A stretch of DNA of 64,000 nucleotides from Ectobius pallidus (GCA_964059195.1 CAXKWD010000010.1:1432001-1496000); one strand, 5' to 3'; shown: positions 34,260 through 45,523, numbered from the stretch's first letter. Program-made: numbers and translations. The notes: generated by a model not told the origin, from the letters alone.

Positions 34260-34584
34260 AAACAGACCGTTATTAATTTTACTTGTTATACATTTGATAT
34301 GGGACTATATCTTAAATCGGTGTCGATGGCACTCAGAGAAAGTAAAATTTGAGTAAGCTTAAAATTTTCCAGCCTTAAATGACAACTATTGTTAATAGGC
34401 TATATTTTAGTGTAACCAGTAACTTCGATACTTCTGATGTTGGAGATGGTGTTATTGATGACATTAATTTGATTTTAACATTGTAACAATTTTTTAAGCG
34501 ATGGCTTTTGTCCCACAAGCTTCACAATAACGTCCCCTTATACGTGCATGACTGTGCAATTTGAGATAAAATTCTTACGATATT
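34260..34584. other. Unassigned
   Basis: No supported feature. Confidence 0.35.
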
Positions 34585-35330
34585 GTTTTGAATATTCCAC
34601 TCATATGCCGCGTGTTTGATATTGACCAATAACGTTTAGCAATTCCTCGGATATAGACCAATCACGATCGTCTATCTTAAAAAATCCTTGCTATTAATAT
34701 GAGGATGGGATTTTACCCGATAAAATCGTCAGCTAATTACTGGACACGTAAGCATCAATGTGCCGTGATTAATAACACATGCTGCCATTAAGCAGCACGA
34801 AAACAATTTATGCAACACAACTTGTTTGGAAATTGGAATAATATAATTGCACATTGATTAAAAACACAATTTCGATTTGGTGCAAGCCAGTTCGTGCGCT
34901 TTTATTCTGCTCTGCTGTTAGCTTACCTGAATTAAGTTAACTATGTCTTATATGCACAATTGGTTGCACTGGTAACAATTTGGTAACTCGAATCGATTCA
35001 TGGCTGGTTGATTCATAGAATGCCGTGATATCGCAGCTGTTAGTTGTGTTTCTTTATAACAAAGCACGAAAGTAATTATTATTTGTATAGCTTAATGCAT
35101 TACATTTTTATTCAAGGAATAGTCTTAATAAATCCAACTCGAGTTGACGAGTTTCATCAGATAAATTTGCTCCTGCCGCGCAGTCGCAAATCTATCGATA
35201 AACTCGTAAGGAATAGTCTTAATAAATCCAACTCGAGTTGACGAGTTTCATCAGATAAATTAGCTCCTGCCGCGCAGTCGCAAATCAATCGATAAACTCG
35301 TAAACTCTCGTGGGATTACCTATGATAACT
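34585..35330 (-). repeat. Dispersed repeat R1, inverted copy
   Basis: 34585-35010 is the reverse complement of parts of 20440-21152 ('ccaatcacgatcg', 'gataaaatcgtcag', 'tgccgcgtg'). 35114-35207 and 35208-35301 are two nearly identical 94-bp direct units ('ggaatagtcttaataaatcc' ... 'cgataaactcgta'). They include the 'actcgtaaactctcgtggga' end that corresponds to 20855-20890 in the other copy. Confidence 0.75.
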
Positions 35331-35849
35331 TTTGGCCTTGTACATCATTGTCAATCAAAATTTTTACGCTGTAAAGTTCATTTTACTCTGTTCATTCTCA
35401 GTTTCTGGTGTATATGATCGCGTTTAACATTGTATTTAACCAGGGTGTATTTTAACCGCTCGTAAGCAAGCGATCATCTGGAATTGATCACGATGAAGTT
35501 CCAAAACAATGGTGGCGTGTTTACATTTATTTCTTGATGGGATAAAATAAACTATGTACCTAGATAATTTTAATTGAGACCAAAGTCAAACTCATGTTAT
35601 TGTGGAAAGAGGGATCCTTTTAAGTACGTATACGGAGATAGGAAATTGAGGGAAGATTTCGACTGTCGAAGAAAACCGTGTGGCTCATTAGTGAAAGATG
35701 AAAGATGAACTCTCCTACGCTACAGGGGAAATTAAATTGTGAATGATATTGCTTTTATTTGTTACACAATCCCAGGAAATTTATCTAACAGGTGTAACTA
35801 AAAACGTGCAAACAAAAAAAAAAGTGTGCATGGAACGCCACGCGACAGA
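35331..35849. other. Unassigned
   Basis: No supported feature. Confidence 0.35.
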
Positions 35850-36552
35850 AATGAAACTTGTTTAAATTTTTTATTGTTGGATTTTTTCAATTTTACATTA
35901 TTGGACTTTTTAAATTTTGGATCTTTGAATTTTGAATTTTGAATTTTGAATTTTTGGTTTTATAAATTTTTGATTTTTAATTTTAAAGTTTGGATTTTAT
36001 TATTTTTTAATTTTAGATTTTTGGATTTTTAATTTTGAATCTTTAATTTTTTAAATTTTGAATTTTTTATTTTTTTTATTTTTTAAATTGTGGATCTTTA
36101 ATTTTTTTTAATTTCGGATTTTTTCAATTTCGGATTTTCAAGTTTTTAATTTTTTGATTTTTTAAATTCTGGATTTTTGGATTTTTTAATTTTGGATCTT
36201 TGAATTTTTTAATTTTGGATTTTTAAATTTTTGGTTCTTTGAATTTTTTATTTTTTGGATTTTGTAATTTTGTATTTTCGTTTTTTTGGGGATTTAGAAT
36301 TTTTCATTTTGGATTTTTTAATTTTTTTGTGTTTATATTTTGGATTTTGGATTTTTCAATTTTTTATTTTTTATTTTTTTTATTTTTTATTTCTTTAATT
36401 TTGGATATTTTTGAATTTTGAATTTTGGATTTTTTATTTTTTTATTTTGGATTTTTTGACTTTTCAATTTTGGATCTTTGATTTTTTAATTTTGGAATTT
36501 TGGATTTTTTAAATTTTGGATCTTTGGTTTTTTTTATTGTTTGGATTTTTTA
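35850..36552 (+). repeat. C-poor TTTT/GGAT low-complexity array
   Basis: About 700 bp of interleaved 'ggattttt', 'aattttgg', 'atctttgaatttt' and 'ttttttaa' words. The plus strand is almost devoid of C apart from recurrent ATCTTTG. Units are short and irregular, so no single period describes it. Phe/Leu-rich frames across it are artefacts. Confidence 0.9.
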
Positions 36553-36636
36553 AGGGCGGTAATGAACCTCAGGGTTCCATAAAATAGATAATGTACCTTT
36601 AGATTGCTTAGGAATTGTCTATTGCCATTGAGCAAG

Positions 36637-36640
<4 letters not shown>

Positions 36641-36671
<31 letters not shown>

Positions 36672-36673
36672 TT

Positions 36674-36721
<48 letters not shown>
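36641..36721 (+). repeat. Compound (ATT)n-(ACT)n microsatellite
   Basis: About ten ATT triplets, a short T-run, then about fifteen ACT triplets. Confidence 0.9.
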
Positions 36722-36737
36722 AAATTGATTTGTAATG

Positions 36738-37060
36738 AATTCTACATGTATCACACAATGTTTCAGAGCATTTTCTCTTTATTTTTCCATTAAAAAGTAC
36801 CATCGTACCATATATATAAATTCAATTAACCCACTAAAATTTTCTCGCTTGAAGATTATTAGGGACGCGAAAATAAAAATAAAAAAACTCATAGTCAAAT
36901 TCGCTTCTCCCTCCATTAACTTTTTCTAATGGGTGATATTTTAAAATGAAATAAAAGCATTAATTATATCAGCTTTTCTAAGGTTCTGTTTTAACCACCA
37001 GTAGGGCTGTTGTGTGTAGATTATTTCTGCACAAATTTCACAGGAATCCGATCAAGGTTA
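36738..37060 (+). repeat. Dispersed repeat R2, copy 1
   Basis: Shares 'tttctcgcttgaag', 'cttctccctccat', 'ggttctgttttaacca', 'cagtagggctgttgtg' and 'tttcacaggaatccgac' with 38510-38740 in the same order and orientation. Its left part (36738-36800) recurs at 37731-37800. No coding. Confidence 0.75.
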
Positions 37061-37329
37061 CGAGTTTAATCATACGATGTAAGCATTTTCTAGACTGAGT
37101 GAAAGCCAGGAATAGCAAGAGTTGGAAACTTGTGACGTCACGCACTAAAGCGCTGTGGTTAGTCTATCCCGGAAAACACCACCTGTATAGTTTACTGATC
37201 TTGGACATTGGTAGCCGTACATTTCAATAGAATTCACAATTTTATATCGACAATAAAAGGTAAATTGATCCCTATACAGGCCATGGAGGCCCAGAGGGTT
37301 CCAGGAGGTTGAGGCTCCCAGATTTTGGA

Positions 37330-37556
37330 CATTCGGCACATGACGGTGGTAAGGTTGTCAGCCTTACGCACCGGCCGCCTTTACCTCCAGATTGCTCCTG
37401 GTACTCATTTCTGTTAGAGGCTGAGTCGACCCCAGGGCCATAGGGCCACCATAAGGATTAGGCCAATTGAAAATTCTCAACGACCTCATCGGGAATCGAA
37501 CCCGCGACCTTCCGGTTTGTAGCGCAGCGCCTCAAACACTACGCTATGGCCGGAAG
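37330..37556 (-). mobile_element. tRNA-derived SINE
   Basis: The minus strand reads CCGGCCATAGCGTAGTG (A-box region, complement at about 37536-37552), then GGGTTCGATTCCC (B box, complement at 37491-37503), giving tRNA-like spacing and an anticodon-like arm. The acceptor ends pair poorly and the sequence continues over 130 bp past the tRNA-like head with a non-tRNA body. It is therefore a SINE and not a tRNA gene. Confidence 0.75.
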
Positions 37557-38221
37557 TGTAGATCTGTATACAAATTATTTGACGGAGATAATGTATTATA
37601 CTAAGGGATGGTTTGCAAATTGCAGGGCAGGAAACTTTCATGAGCAGCACTACGAAAAGAGGGCGAAGGATCTTTCAAATCGGCGTCTCAACATCAGAAA
37701 AGGCTCACATACACACAATTTGCTTTGCAGTGAATTCTACATAAATAACACAATATTTCAAAGGATTTTTCCAGGATTTCTTTCATTAAAAAGTACCATC
37801 GTCTTGCTTTAACTATAACCCGATAGTATGCTCTTAAAGCCTTGGCAATTCACCGCCCGTTTTAATGTTTTCATGTTGTTAAATTACATTAAAATATGAA
37901 AAGGGCGTAACAAGATATTAAACAAATAAGACATTTTCTAAGCTAATTAGACATAAAAGTTATTAGCATAAAGGATCAAAAATAAAACAAATAATTCAAC
38001 AATTATATAAATAAAAGTAGTGCAGATTTACGAGATTAGGAAAAAGTTTGATTCATTCCTTTCCCCCAGCGGGTCAATCTTTCAGTATGGGTAGGCCTAC
38101 AAGTAGCCAGTTAATATCCTTTATTATTGAGTCCAGGACTAAAATATTTAAGGATATTTACTTTATTGCTAGTAGGCCTATTTTATAGAAGAAATACCTC
38201 TATACCGTTCCGATAGCTTTA
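37557..38221. other. Unassigned, with partial R2 copy at 37731-37806
   Basis: Only the R2 fragment ('gaattctacataaataacac' and 'cattaaaaagtaccatcgtc') is recognisable. Confidence 0.5.
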
Positions 38222-38745
38222 GCGTCTGAAGTAATTACCACTCTATTACTCGTAAAACCATTCAAGATATAAACATGGTACTTGATGTATAATAAAATTC
38301 AAATTTCCCGAAAACTTACATGCTAGAATCTTTTTTTGGTCGCAAAAATAACAAAAATTGTCGCATAGTGAAATATGCTTCTTCCTCGACATTTCACGAT
38401 CATTACAAATCATTCCGACAGCCATAGCGCCCGGAATAATTACCACTCAATTACTCGTAAACCATTCGAGATACAAAGCTGGAACTTCATTTGTATTAAA
38501 ATTCATTTATTTCATTAAAACTTTCTCGCTTGAAGTTTTTTCGGGACACAAAATTAAAAAACAATTGTTGCATAGTGAAATTCCCTTCTCCCTCCATGGA
38601 TTTTGTGTAACGGGTGACGTTTATAAAATGAAATAAAAACATTTGTGTCCGCTTTTTGAAGGTTCTGTTTTAACCATCAGTAGGGCTGTTGTGCGTAAAT
38701 TATTTCTGTGGAAATTTCACAGGAATCCGACCAAGAGTTAATAGT
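38222..38745 (+). repeat. Dispersed repeat R2, copy 2, with ~208-bp tandem duplication
   Basis: 'attaccactc.attactcgtaaaaccattc' at 38234 recurs at 38445, giving a 208-bp step. The second unit continues into the R2 sequence shared with 36738-37060. Confidence 0.75.
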
Positions 38746-39738
38746 CCAGTCAATAAACGTCGAAAAACACCGAATAGAAAAAAAAATCGTGTAGTTTTGA
38801 AATTTTGCAGAGATGTCGGAGGGAGTCTCCTGAATAACATACTAAAAGTCCCCGAAGGTGGGGGTGAGCGGGGGGCAGGGGGGCCCGCAGAAGGTCCCAT
38901 TTATAGGTTTTTCGCTTATATCTAAACAATGGTGCATCGTAGAGGAAACATTTTTATATACATAATTAAAGCTGATACAATTTCCTACGAGTTTGATCCT
39001 ACACATTTCTTCTTATTTCCAATAGTTTTCGAGATATCCGCCAACGAAAATAACAAATTTTCGAAAAAAAGCACTTTCGCCTCGCGCTTTTCGACACACT
39101 TTGTCTTCTAGCGCTTCATCCCTTAGGTATATAGCAATGTTCTCATGAAAGAAGTTGTAGGGAAATAAATTCACTTTAAAGTGAGTAGTCATTTGTTATT
39201 TTGTCTTCAAATGTTCAAAATTTATAAAAATTTAATTTTCCGTCAAATTTTGAGATTTCTAAAGAAAACCGTACATCGCACTTTCTCTATATTTAGGGGT
39301 TATATCTTTGTATATAAACTGTATATTGTGTAATTACAAGTGGATAAATATGATACAACCATTAAAGTTCAATTTATTAAAAATCTGATCACGGTACAAG
39401 CACAGGACATGTAATGGAAAATACATTATATTCCAGGCAAGAAAGGAAAAATAAGGATAAAAAAAAATTATGTAGTTTTGAAATTTGGAAGAGACGTGGG
39501 GGGAAGTGTCCTAAACAACATAGTGAACGTCCCCATGGATAGGGGTGAGCGGAGGATAGGGGGCACTTTTGAATGTCATTTCTTTCAGTTTTCCCTAAAC
39601 GCACAAAGGTATGGGTTCTAGCAAAAAACAGTTTATGCACAAAATTAAACTACATAAAAGTTCTTATAAAATTGATCTGAATGATATGTTTGTGTATATA
39701 ATAGTTCATTAAATAGAAGGATATTGAAATGATAGTGA
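38746..39738 (+). repeat. Diverged direct repeats with GGGG-rich motif
   Basis: 38788-38890 ('gtgtagttttgaaattttgc', 'gtctcctgaataacata', 'gtccccgaaggtgggggtgagcgg') recurs at 39468-39570 with substitutions, about 680 bp apart. Sequence between them is AT-rich and non-coding. Confidence 0.65.
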
Positions 39739-41040
39739 AAGGATAGTGAAATTCATAGGTGAGAAATAGGCGAACTTCATTATTCTCTACAATCTTGCAA
39801 TCTTATTGACTACTACAATTGCATAATATTTTCAAAATTAATTAAACTGTTACAGTTATAAGTAATTATCGTTACTATATGTCAGCCACGTTTCGTGCAC
39901 TAAGATGCAGTTTCCCTGATAATTTCCACAAATTACAATATTTTTAAATGATTCTTTTTCCTATCTCTTTGAAAACATTATATGAACCACATAATCTACA
40001 ATATTTGGAATTTCTACAGTAGAAGTATTTTTAAGAAATAATTTTGTAAAAGTTTTCTTTGTCATTAAAATATATATTCAAAATTAGTTATAAATGTTAA
40101 ACGAAAGATTTTAGGTAGTGTTGTTCATATGATTTCAACGAATAAACAGAAAAATAATTACTCAGAAATATTGATGTTTGTGGAAGTTATCAAGGAAATT
40201 GCATTTCAGTGCATGAAACGTGCCTGCCATTTTGAAACGATAACTACCCGTAACTGTAACGAGGTCTGGACTTTTTGCGTTCAAAACCACTAAACTATGA
40301 CTTTTGCGTCCATAGGTCCTCAGAACCAATGAGCCGTTTGCGTCCCGGATCTTTCTAGAGCAATGACCAAAATGCGTCCCATGGAATACAGGTAAAATTA
40401 ATAATTGGTACCATGCAGTTCGTTTAGCATTACCCAGGGTGCACCGCGATGAGGCGAACTACTACACACCCCAAAAATGTTAATCCTTTTATTACTGTCA
40501 ATAATAAACAAAATTGAAGCGGAGAATGAAGTTACTCTTTGTCTTTTGGCTACCAGTTTACTTTCTTGTGGTTGGTAAGAACTTAATATTCCAGTCTGCT
40601 GAGTGCTTCAGTTCTATTCATTTTGATAAAAGAAAATTAACCTGTAATATTGTTTTAAAAATTAAAATGATTGTACCATTATTGATATTATGAATAAAGA
40701 AAGGATTCAACCATTTTTTCTACCAGGAAGGTCTCTTTTTCATTTTTCATGGCATTGACAACGGTTGTTGAGCGTGTGTCATGTATTGATCTTGTTCAAG
40801 ACGGGACGCACGAGGGTTGTTTACGTCAAATTGCACCGGACGCACGAGGGTTGTTTTGATGAAGTGACCACTCGTTTTAGGATGCAAAAGGGTACGACCC
40901 ACTGTAACAGTTTGATTAATTGAAAATAGTATGCAATTGTAGAAGTAGTCAATAAAGAGTATGTCAAAGTGCAAGATCGTAGATCAATTCATTTCTGAGG
41001 AAAAAAATAATTCACTATTTCTCACCTATGAATTTCACCG
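39739..41040. repeat. Foldback structure, three copies in two orientations
   Basis: 39739-39860 ('gtgaaattcataggtgagaa' ... 'aaactgttacag') is inverted at about 40905-41040. 39851-39965 ('cacgtttcgtgcactaagatgca') is inverted at about 40125-40260. Between the two right-hand arms, 'cggacgcacgagggttgtttt' is tandemly repeated (40801-40857). Likely a foldback or nested-insertion product; no coding. Confidence 0.7.
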
Positions 41041-41114
41041 ATGAATGTCCCCTCTAAATAAATGGAGGGAAAAGAAGGTCGTAAGTAGTTTTAAACGAAA
41101 CTATTGTGTTGGCT

Positions 41115-42519
41115 GTAGCAGATCAGTTCATATAGGCTTATATAAAATAAGGAATTAAATACAAGAAAATACATTCCACGGACAATATTTGAACTTCCCG
41201 CAACATTATCGACTACTAAAAACTACCATTACGCCTAGACTATTACAATGACCATAAAACAAATTACATGACAAGACAGAGGACATTTACACGGACAATT
41301 TGATATGTAACACGACCATCTGAATTAAAAGACATTACCGGCAATTACAAATAATTAATCAAACGATTAATTATTAACACGACAACCTAGAAAATGACAT
41401 CATTCAACGCGTAATCAAGAAAGCTATAGAACTACACTTATTACAGACAATAGTGACCAATACTTTATGAATTATTAAACTAAATAGAGGCATACAATGC
41501 ATTGTAGGCGGTGCTCTTCTGTCTAGAAAGACCCTTGACGCCACCACTTGGCTTGACATTGACATATATGTTTCTCCCCAAACCTCATTCCACTTTAACG
41601 ACAAATATTTTAAACCATAGCAGAAGACTTAACTAATCCCCCAATCATAAGAGACAAAGCTAACTGACTGAACCAATGGAAATGCAAGAATATTTTAACA
41701 CAGAAACATATTAACAGGAACATGAGCAACGAACGCGGACTTGAAGACACTGATCGAGAGGACACGGACGTTATTTTTGTAGACGAAACAGGAGTTGGAA
41801 TTATTGACTTTTAGACAGTGAAATAGTATATACCGACTTTTCAAGTAATACGGTTGAGGATAGAAATTTATATAACGTAATAAGGCAAGATAATATATAT
41901 TATTTTGTATTGTGAAGTGAAAAGAATATATACCGCCATAAGATAAATAACGCAAAATTCCTGCGATAAAACGTGCAGATGTTATAAGAATAATAAATAA
42001 CCTAAAGTGATTTTGGCGACGACGAAGTGAATAGATAAAGACATTATTTAAAGTAACTGTATTCTTCCTCCCGACATATTACGATAATTACAGACTAAGT
42101 GACAAAATTAAGAACAAAATAAACTTACAAATAGTATTATTCAAGTACCTAACGAATTGACATTATTGTACTACCCAGCATTCCCTAATCTTATATCCTG
42201 TATTAGCTTCGTCGAGCACGGCCCTAGAAAAAGAACTCTCGCTCTACCCACTGAGTAAGCACTAGCTGGACATTATCTTATTAATAATGTAATAATAAAG
42301 AAGAAAGGCGCTCACATAAATCAACGACACCCACCTTAACCAACGGGTATAAATTAGCTGCGCAACTTGTGGCCTAACTAACGAACTGGTATAAATTGGT
42401 GCCCATCTCGGTGCTAATTACCTTACCACCCACCGATCAGATAATCCAAACATACGATCGGGTATAAATTGGTCACCCAACTCTGGGGCAATTCAACGAG
42501 CCCATAGCGATCGGGTATA
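41115..42519 (+). repeat. 5' LTR, element 2 (1405 bp)
   Basis: Pairs with 47661-49066. Its last 175 bp contain three degenerate primer-binding-site copies. Minus-strand frames within it occur in both LTRs and are not genes. Confidence 0.9.
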
Positions 42520-42542
42520 AATTGGCTCCCAGCTCGTGTGGC
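42345..42542 (+). other. Ladder of four PBS-like units
   Basis: Four units of (G)GGTATAAAT followed by a tRNA-Lys-PBS-like sequence: TAGCTGCGCAACTTGTGGCC (42355), TGGTGCCCATCTCGGTGC (42397), TGGTCACCCAACTCTGGGGC (42470) and TGGCTCCCAGCTCGTGTGGC (42523). Compare the known insect tRNA-Lys PBS TGGCGCCCAACGTGGGGC. The first three lie inside the LTR and recur in the 3' LTR. Only the fourth sits just past the LTR boundary, as a working PBS must. Confidence 0.8.
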
Positions 42543-43119
42543 AGGATTTTCGAAGCGATATAGGATATAGGACTTAAACCAATAAACATCGAAAATTTGT
42601 TTGAAACGACGGGGGGGATAGACGAAATTTATTGACAATAAATTAAATTTCTTTACGCCGCGACAAATCTTGTGTGACATTATAATAAACTTCTTCGCAA
42701 TAATTAGCTATATTGTACGCGGACCATGTGGATTACCAGCGACATCAACATTCACCATCAACATTCACCATAAACCCTCCACTCAACTGAAAATCTACAC
42801 CCCCCCCCAATCTACAAGAGAGCAACACCCCTCTTCAGCCTGCGACCTACAGTCAGCTGACGCCCATTCATCGGCTACTGACCGCTACAGCTGGAACTTC
42901 AACAAAAACTGGGGTATCGTTAAACATTTTTTTTGCTTAGATTTGTTACGGAATTCACAGAACAAGAATAAAGTTTTCCTTTCAGTTTTTTATTTTGCAA
43001 AAGCTCAATTAAATTTCATAAAATCCCTTCAAGAAGGAATGACATTTTAAACTTACATTTTTAGTAATCATTTTTCGATTTCACAGTTTTCTATTCGTTT
43101 ACGCAACAATAAAATTAAG
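42543..43119 (+). other. 5' leader, element 2
   Basis: Untranslated region between PBS and gag. A 126-residue frame at 42670-43050 shows no motif, and I do not consider it a gene. Confidence 0.5.
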
Positions 43120-44706
43120 ATGTCTGTGAATCCTGTAAACGTAGTAACATGTTCAAGTGCTCCAGTGTCACCGCATGAACCCCCACACCCAGTGTCAGTT
43201 GATCAATCTAGTTTGCAAAGCAGTGAACTAGAGGATATAAATGTCAATGTAAGTGATAACTTAACAGCAGGTGTGATAGCACAGTCAGCTGTTCCTACAA
43301 ATACTATGTCTTGTAACACTGAAATTGTCACTGAAAATGTCAATGCATTTCAGCAGATTATGAATGCTATAACTTCTCTGGCCAACCAAAATACTATCCT
43401 AACTACAACAATTAATTCATTACAGACTGAATTTAATAGTCAAAACACTAACCTAACTACAACAATTAATTCATTACAGACTGAATTTAATAGTCAAAAC
43501 ACTACCCTAACTACAACAATTAATTCATTACAGACTGAATTTAATAGTCAAAACACTACCCTAAATACAACCATTAATTCAATGCAGACTGAATTTAAAA
43601 CTGAACTTAATAGTCAAATGAATTCATTGCAGACTGAACTTAATAGTCAAATGAATTCATTGCAGACTGAATTTAATAGTCAAAACACTACGCTAACCAC
43701 AACAATTAATTCATTGCAGAATGAATTTAATAGTCAAAACGCTACCCTAAATTCAACCATTAATTCAATGCAGACTGAACTTAATACTCAGTTAACTTCA
43801 CTACAAACAGAAGTTAATGAAAACTTGAATTCCGAACTGACAGCACAAACTAATAACCTTACCCAGTTAATTCAAAATCACAGACAACAGGTGACTGAAG
43901 AATTGACACAAATTGATTCCCGAGTAACACAGGTTAGTACCCAGGTAGAAGCAGTTCAAACCCAGATTTGTACACAGGTAGATGGAATTCGAAATCATGT
44001 CAGTGCAGTAGAAAGAGAGGTTAGGAGTAACAATACTAGATTGGTATCCCTGAATTCAGAGTTGGACAGATTGCGTCAAAGGTTAAGGGATCAGGAAGAT
44101 CGTACTGAGAGTACAGTTTTGGTCTCTAACCAAGGCGAAATTGCGTCTACTTCCTCTGCTGTCCCCGACACACCAATCGACTCACCTAACATTCCCCCTC
44201 CACCCGCCAGCTTACCAAGATCCGATAACGGATTGAACCATCATACTGCAGATAATTCAAATCAAAGTAATAATAATAATCATCAAAATTTCAACCCCAG
44301 TAATCATATTGAATTTACCCTCAGTCAAAGCGATTTGCCTCTACCTACGTTCGAGGACAAACAGAAAACCAATCCGGTGAGATATCTGCGCGAATTAAAG
44401 ACTTTTTTTAACTTAAGAAATGTACCTGAACAGTTGAAAATGATTATGGTAGCCAGGTCATTTAAAGGTAGTGCAGCCCGATGGTTCAATGTTGTTAATA
44501 ATACACAGGAATTGAATATGCAGACATTCGAAGAGTCCTTTCTTCGAGAGTTCTGGTCTATCTCTGATCAGGAACGTTTAAGAAATGAGATTTTTCATGG
44601 AAGTTTTGATCGTAATAGCGGCCAGAGCTACATGGAATATTTCATTTCCCTATGTGACTCAAAACAGCTGTTGACCCCTAGCATCGAAGACGAAGTTTTC
44701 GTATAA
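43120..44706 (+). CDS. Gag-like protein with tandem coiled-coil repeats
   Basis: 528 residues from ATG at 43120. Residues ~90-240 are tandem 18-residue units (54 bp) of the type TINSLQTEFNSQNTTLTT, with partial units (SLQTELNSQMN), predicting a long, probably multimeric coiled coil. It continues as Gln/Val-rich coil to ~330, then a Pro/Ser/Asn linker. Residues ~398-528 are a Ty3/gypsy-type gag domain ('LPLPTFEDKQKTNPVRYLRE', 'ARSFKGSAARWFN', 'FEESFLREFWS', 'SYMEYFISL'). The frame stops at 44704 in mid-domain, and homologous sequence resumes in another frame. No protease or RT is present. Confidence 0.85.
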   Translation: MSVNPVNVVTCSSAPVSPHEPPHPVSVDQSSLQSSELEDINVNVSDNLTAGVIAQSAVPTNTMSCNTEIVTENVNAFQQIMNAITSLANQNTILTTTINSLQTEFNSQNTNLTTTINSLQTEFNSQNTTLTTTINSLQTEFNSQNTTLNTTINSMQTEFKTELNSQMNSLQTELNSQMNSLQTEFNSQNTTLTTTINSLQNEFNSQNATLNSTINSMQTELNTQLTSLQTEVNENLNSELTAQTNNLTQLIQNHRQQVTEELTQIDSRVTQVSTQVEAVQTQICTQVDGIRNHVSAVEREVRSNNTRLVSLNSELDRLRQRLRDQEDRTESTVLVSNQGEIASTSSAVPDTPIDSPNIPPPPASLPRSDNGLNHHTADNSNQSNNNNHQNFNPSNHIEFTLSQSDLPLPTFEDKQKTNPVRYLRELKTFFNLRNVPEQLKMIMVARSFKGSAARWFNVVNNTQELNMQTFEESFLREFWSISDQERLRNEIFHGSFDRNSGQSYMEYFISLCDSKQLLTPSIEDEVFV

Positions 44707-45523
44707 AGCCCTTTGCTTACACTATCCGTTTTCGATAAAGAACATTCTAATTGTTGCGTGCCCCAAGACAATCCCTGACATGATAGCATTGTTGAAATCC
44801 CTACAGGAATCCCCGTTTCCCTCACAGAAGGTAAATAAATCTCAAGTTACAACCAATAATCAATGCATAAAAAGAAACATTAATTATGTTGAAACCAAAC
44901 CCAGCCAAAACGCTTTTGGATGCGAAACGCGGACAGGATCTGCCCAGTTGTGTGAGGAACACCAACAAGTAAATGGAAACGAGACTGATGAAATCCAAGA
45001 AAATAGTTCAAATAGCCCAGGACAGTACTGGAGAAATACGCCATATCAGAGAGGAAATAGGACTTCTTATTGGAGGAGTAGAAATTTCAGATATCGCCCT
45101 TATTATTACAACAATGGAAGAAACTACCCAAATTACAACAATGGTTTCAGGAACAACAATTCACGATACCAAACCTACAACAATAATTATAATAATAATC
45201 ATAATGACTACACCAATAATAACAACTTCCCAGGCTCGAATCAAAACAACAGAAATACTTATGGCAGACGACCATATACTGGAACACCCAGCTGGTTCAA
45301 TAGGACCCAGTACAACCAAGAATTTTTTAGACCAAGCTTAAGAGGTAGAAATAACTCACGACGTGGACTGAACCGATATGCTAACAATGGACAAAATAAC
45401 GATAACCAACATGACACAACAAATAACAATCAGACAATGAATAGCACTATGCATAATCATGAAAATAACAATGGCAATCAGTCACCGACACCTACAATTG
45501 AAGACAACGAAAGAAGCAAATGA
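44707..45523 (+). CDS. Gag C-terminal part in shifted frame, Asn/Arg/Tyr-rich
   Basis: A different frame is open through the first stop (recognisable 'CPKTIPDMIALLKSLQE' near 44760) to TGA at 45523; its first ATG is at 44780. The phase is +1 relative to the first ORF. The tail (from ~45030) is highly enriched in Asn, Arg and Tyr ('YRPYYYNNGRNYPNYNNG', 'NNNYNNNHNDYTNNNN'). It has basic patches but no CCHC knuckle, so RNA binding would be through Arg/Tyr-rich disorder. The break near 44700 is either a single-base mutation or a +1 frameshift site; it cannot be decided here. Confidence 0.65.

Noticed and set aside
36239..36421. Phe-rich membrane-like peptide
   Set aside because: It is the translation of the C-poor low-complexity array.
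37467..37556. tRNA gene on the minus strand
   Set aside because: A and B boxes are good but the acceptor stem does not pair and the repeat body continues, so it is a SINE head.
41404..41955. Minus-strand frames repeated at 47951-48502
   Set aside because: They lie in the LTRs of element 2 and are duplicated only because the LTR is.
42670..43050. 126-residue leader protein upstream of gag in element 2
   Set aside because: No motif, skewed composition, and it lies in the untranslated leader.
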